The notes beneath the pieces were generated by a model. The model was not told the DNA's origin. It was given only the letters and a program-made list of their open reading frames with translations, and did not search any database. A stretch of 18,136 bases of DNA from CAJWKT01 sp964465375 (GTDB taxonomy: Bacteria; Pseudomonadota; Gammaproteobacteria; Steroidobacterales; Rariloculaceae). Below, piece by piece: positions 15,672 through 18,136 of this stretch. Numbering within the stretch: position 1 is the first letter of the stretch; each line of letters starts with the position of its first letter. The stretch covers positions 1 through 18,136 of the forward strand of contig CAYXIJ010000035.1 in assembly GCA_964465375.1 (NCBI GenBank), read 5' to 3'. The translations under genes and the position numbers were made by a program.

Positions 15672-16940
15672 ATGAATATTTTACCGCCCAGCAACCTAAA
15701 TCGGGATCATGCTAATGCTTTAGCTGTCCAGCACATACTCGAGTCGAAACCCTTTCTAGTCGATATTAAGCAGGTAGGCGAGATTCTCCCTGAGCTTGGA
15801 AAATATGATGTTTTGCATGCCGGCCCACCATTGAGCGGGTGGGATGAGGCGACAGATGTTCTAAAGGGTTCGATTTTGGGAGCATTGGTCCATACGGGTT
15901 TAGTGACAGATTTGCAAGAAGCGGAGTTACTAGGCAGGTCCGGATCACTCAATCTTCTATCGGCAAACGATTATCAGGTCGCTGCGACGTACGCCGGCGT
16001 GATCACTCGGCGCACACCAGTTCTCGTGGTTGAAAATCGGGTTGCTGGCACAGTTGCATTGACAGCATTGAATGAGGGCAGGGGCAAGGCACTACGTTAT
16101 GGGTCAAATGATACACAAACATTGGAACGCCTAGGATGGATAGAAGGGGGGTTCGCCCGGATTCTGGGCACAGCAGTGAGGGCATCGGGTGGAATTGATC
16201 TATTTGCGATTCTAAGACAAGCATTGCACATGGGCGACGAAGGACATAGTCGTCAAAAGGCTGCATCTACGTTGTTTGCAAGCATTGTCGCTCCCCATTT
16301 ATATGGCGGCAGCTACTCTCCGGAGGAGATTATACTTGTGATGCGCACTTTGGCAGAGAACGAGATTTTTTTTCTCCCGTTGGCAATGGCTGCATGTAAG
16401 GCAACAATGGAATCTGCTAAAGATGTTTCTAATTCGACGGTTGTGACTTGTATGTGTACTAACGGTGTACGATTCGGCATCAAGATTAGCGGCGCAGGCG
16501 AGGAGTGGTTCACTGCGCCGGTTCCGGAAGTTGAGGGGCAGTACTTCAAGGGATTTAAATTGACAGACGCCACTAGCGTCATTGGCGACAGTGAGATTAT
16601 AGAGACTATGGGTTTTGGCGCCTTTGCCATGGCCGCAGCACCGGCTCTGGCTCGCTATGTTGGTGGAACATTCGAAGAAGCAACTAAGATATCCGAAGGC
16701 ATGTATGCCATCACCACCGTCGAGCATCCTGAGTTCACTCTTCCGGCGCTTAATTTTCGTGGGATACCATTGGGCATTGATACGGAGCTTGTGGTTAGGC
16801 ATTCCATAGAACCCGTGTTTAGCACGGGAATCGCACATCGGAATGCAGGAGTAGGACAAATCGGGGCAGGTTTTGGTCGTGCGCCTCTACAGTGTTTTGC
16901 TGCAGCACTAAAGTACGTCGACGAAAAAACTAATATCTAA
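15672..16940 (+). CDS. DUF1116 protein, AllG/YlbE-like (oxamate carbamoyltransferase subunit family)
   Basis: This 422-residue protein is the usual length for DUF1116. Diagnostic segments are ALRYGSNDTQTLERLGWIEG, QALHMGDEGHSRQ, EIFFLPLAMAACKATMESA, the NG-x-x-FGIKISG stretch with EEWFTAP, and GDSEIIETMGFGAFAMAAAP. E. coli AllG (YlbE) belongs here and works with AllF (FdrA) and AllH as oxamate carbamoyltransferase in anaerobic allantoin breakdown. No AllF, AllH or carbamate kinase is in the window, so this is an orphan subunit or has another role. It starts the plus-strand arm of the divergent locus, and the ABC ATPase follows after 86 bases. The nearest G-rich upstream stretch is too far for a clear ribosome-binding site. 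I infer carbamoyl- or ureide-related chemistry on the imported compound. Confidence 0.85.
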   Translation: MNILPPSNLNRDHANALAVQHILESKPFLVDIKQVGEILPELGKYDVLHAGPPLSGWDEATDVLKGSILGALVHTGLVTDLQEAELLGRSGSLNLLSANDYQVAATYAGVITRRTPVLVVENRVAGTVALTALNEGRGKALRYGSNDTQTLERLGWIEGGFARILGTAVRASGGIDLFAILRQALHMGDEGHSRQKAASTLFASIVAPHLYGGSYSPEEIILVMRTLAENEIFFLPLAMAACKATMESAKDVSNSTVVTCMCTNGVRFGIKISGAGEEWFTAPVPEVEGQYFKGFKLTDATSVIGDSEIIETMGFGAFAMAAAPALARYVGGTFEEATKISEGMYAITTVEHPEFTLPALNFRGIPLGIDTELVVRHSIEPVFSTGIAHRNAGVGQIGAGFGRAPLQCFAAALKYVDEKTNI

Positions 16941-17026
16941 ATGTATCACTAACCAGATGGCCCAGATGTTAGAGTGCAGCCAATAGGTAAAGTAATACTT
17001 AACTTATTCAAGATAAGGGAGATTGA

Positions 17027-17812
17027 GTGAAAATAGACAGCGCTAAGCCGACTGGTGAGGTAGTAATTTCCCTTGACGCAGTTGGAAAGAGTTTCGGTAG
17101 AAACGGAGAAATTAAAGCGCTTGAAGGCGTCAACTGCCAGATTCATGATCGTGAATTCGTGGCGGTACTGGGACCCAGTGGATGTGGCAAGAGCACCATG
17201 CTGCGAATCATTGGCGGGCTCATCCCTTACAATGATGGCACGGTCACCGTTCTAGGGCACCCCGCTAAGGAACCGAAAGACGATGTCGGCATTGTTTTTC
17301 AGAGTACCAATCTGCTGTCCTGGCGCACTGTTGAAGGCAACATGCGGTTGGGGGTGGAGCTGCAAAAACTGCAAGATGACGAGATTCGCGAGAAAGTGGC
17401 TGCAATGATCAAAACATTGGGGCTCAATGGTTTCGAAAAGTCTTACCCCCACGAACTATCTGGTGGTATGCGGCAGCGGGTTGCGATTGGTCAGGCGTTG
17501 ATCCGCAATCCACCTGTCCTTCTCATGGATGAGCCTTTTGGTGCTCTAGACGCACTGACTCGTGATCGGTTGAATATCGAGTTGCTGCGGATCTGGCGAT
17601 TGCACCAAAAGACGGTGGTTTTTATTACCCACAGTATCTCCGAGGCTGTCTTTTTGGCAGACCGAGTGCTAGTGATGTCTGAGCGACCTGGCCGTATTGT
17701 AGAGGAAATACCTATTACTCTACCTCGCCCGCGTGAGGGTCTGGGTATTCGCAATGCGCCGGAGTTCGGTCAGTACTCTGCTCAACTCAGTGAATTGATG
17801 GGTGTCGGCTGA
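17027..17812 (+). CDS. ABC transporter ATP-binding protein, SsuB/TauB/ThiZ type
   Basis: This 261-residue ATPase has all motifs: Walker A G49-PSGCGKS-T57, Q-loop Q92, signature LSGGMRQ (144-150), Walker B VLLMDEP with D168-E169, the D-loop GALD and the switch H202. The start is a GTG with AAGGGAG just upstream; an ATG is not available near. Length and the closing SERPGRIVEEIPI with LPRPR are typical of the nitrate/sulfonate/taurine/pyrimidine import family. No permease or binding protein is on this strand, so its partners are almost surely the permease (11283) and binding protein (12559) in the divergent operon. It powers uptake from the periplasm. Confidence 0.94.
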   Translation: MKIDSAKPTGEVVISLDAVGKSFGRNGEIKALEGVNCQIHDREFVAVLGPSGCGKSTMLRIIGGLIPYNDGTVTVLGHPAKEPKDDVGIVFQSTNLLSWRTVEGNMRLGVELQKLQDDEIREKVAAMIKTLGLNGFEKSYPHELSGGMRQRVAIGQALIRNPPVLLMDEPFGALDALTRDRLNIELLRIWRLHQKTVVFITHSISEAVFLADRVLVMSERPGRIVEEIPITLPRPREGLGIRNAPEFGQYSAQLSELMGVG

Positions 17813-17827
17813 GGTAGTTCTGGTATT

Positions 17828-17847
17828 GCATAGGTGCAGACCTGTGC
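17828..17847 (+). other. Hairpin after the ATPase gene
   Basis: GCATAGGT (17828-17835) and ACCTGTGC (17840-17847) form an 8-bp stem (one G-U pair) with loop GCAG, 16 bases after the ATPase stop. No T-run follows, so it may be an RNA 3' end or a factor-dependent pause rather than a classical terminator. Confidence 0.35.
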
Positions 17848-17960
17848 TCTGATGGATGTAATCCAGTAACTTTAAAATTGGTTGGAACCAAGAAAAAGCA
17901 TTGATACCACGCACGGGCTTTAGTTTCGGTTACGATAGCCTTCAGGAGAATTTTGGTTTT

Positions 17961-18037
17961 GCGCCCGTAGCTCAGCTGGATAGAGTACCTGGCTTCGAAC
18001 CAGGTGGTCGGGAGTTCGAATCTCTCCGGGCGCGCCA
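17961..18037 (+). tRNA. tRNA-Arg (anticodon UCG)
   Basis: A full cloverleaf is visible over 77 bases. The acceptor arms GCGCCCG (17961-17967) and CGGGCGC (18027-18033) pair perfectly, followed by discriminator G and an encoded CCA. The D arm is GCTC...GAGT with the loop AGCTGGATA. The anticodon stem CCTGG/CCAGG holds the loop CTTCGAA with anticodon TCG at 17995-17997, reading Arg codon CGA. The T arm GGGAG/CTCTC carries TTCGAAT. It lies 32 bases before ubiX on the same strand. Confidence 0.96.
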
Positions 18038-18069
18038 ACAAGCTGCCAGAAAATAAGAGGATATTTCAG

Positions 18070-18136
18070 ATGCGAAGATTAATCGTGGGGATCTCAGGCG
18101 CCAGCGGTGCTATTTACGGGATCCGCTTGATTGAAT
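18070..18136 (+). CDS. ubiX: UbiX flavin prenyltransferase, N-terminal fragment (runs off window)
   Basis: Only the first 22 residues are present, but MRRLIVGISGASGAIYGIRL is the unmistakable FMN-binding start of the UbiX/Pad1 family. UbiX attaches dimethylallyl to FMN to make the prenyl-FMN cofactor of UbiD decarboxylases, which in proteobacteria serve ubiquinone synthesis. AAGAGG lies upstream of the ATG. The gene continues past the right edge. It is a core gene, so the catabolic locus to its left sits beside conserved chromosome. Confidence 0.9.
   Translation, partial: MRRLIVGISGASGAIYGIRLIE

Noticed and set aside
16299..16859. Long antisense open frame (186 residues) inside the DUF1116 gene
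   Set aside because: The plus-strand frame carries clear family motifs over the same bases; the antisense product has no family features.
12559..17812. Importer as thiamine-precursor (ThiXYZ) salvage for the ThDP enzyme
   Set aside because: The NMT1/THI5 fold would allow it, but no thi gene or TPP riboswitch is seen and the co-operonic genes are catabolic; kept only as a lesser alternative.
17961..18037. tRNA-Arg as attachment site of an integrated island
   Set aside because: The 3' end of the tRNA faces ubiX, a core gene, and no integrase or repeated tRNA 3' end was found in the window.
17787..18041. Minus-strand open frame of 84 residues over the tRNA
   Set aside because: It reads RPERFELPTTWFE..., the well-known spurious translation of the complement of a tRNA gene; the cloverleaf explains the bases fully.

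Overview
This window reads as chromosomal DNA from a Gram-negative bacterium, most likely a free-living (probably marine) gammaproteobacterium. The indications are an outer-membrane porin, Tat and Sec signal peptides, PQQ and cytochrome c enzymes, a CCA-encoding tRNA-Arg(UCG) next to ubiX, and a RutE-type reductase. The genus cannot be named from sequence alone. No transposase, integrase, phage gene, CRISPR array or rRNA was seen.

Layout. (1) 1-4063, plus strand: the end of a DUF6644-type membrane protein, a 570-base AT-rich gap with a tight cluster of DnaA-box-like sites and A/T palindromes, then a two-gene unit of an exported DUF3500 protein and a periplasmic PQQ dehydrogenase with a fused C-terminal cytochrome c. 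(2) 4118-5473, minus strand: an alginate-export-family porin, convergent with that unit. (3) 5529-7079, plus: a GNAT acetyltransferase and a class C beta-lactamase-fold serine hydrolase. (4) 7258-10761, plus: an exported four-cysteine DUF6491 protein, a Tat-exported thiamine-diphosphate (ThDP) enzyme, a small exported cytochrome c and, 78 bases later, a RutE-like nitroreductase. (5) 10807-15517, minus: a compact six-gene operon, in transcription order a DHDPS-family lyase, an FAH-family enzyme, an NMT1/THI5-type substrate-binding protein, a VOC protein, an ABC permease and a second VOC protein. (6) 15672-17812, plus, divergent from (5): an AllG/YlbE-like DUF1116 protein and the ATPase that completes the ABC importer. 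(7) tRNA-Arg(UCG) and the start of ubiX.

How the genes may work together (inference). Regions 5 and 6 look like one import-and-degrade locus around a divergent promoter: a taurine/pyrimidine-type ABC importer split over both arms, possible ring-cleaving or isomerising VOC enzymes, an FAH hydrolase/hydratase, a DHDPS-type aldolase/lyase and an AllG-like protein that hints at carbamoyl or ureide chemistry. Regions 1-4 supply periplasmic oxidation: a PQQ quinohemoprotein and, more unusually, a ThDP enzyme exported folded through Tat and encoded with its own cytochrome c. The latter is the best candidate for an undescribed system here, a periplasmic oxidative decarboxylation or C-C cleavage reaction feeding electrons to a c-type cytochrome.
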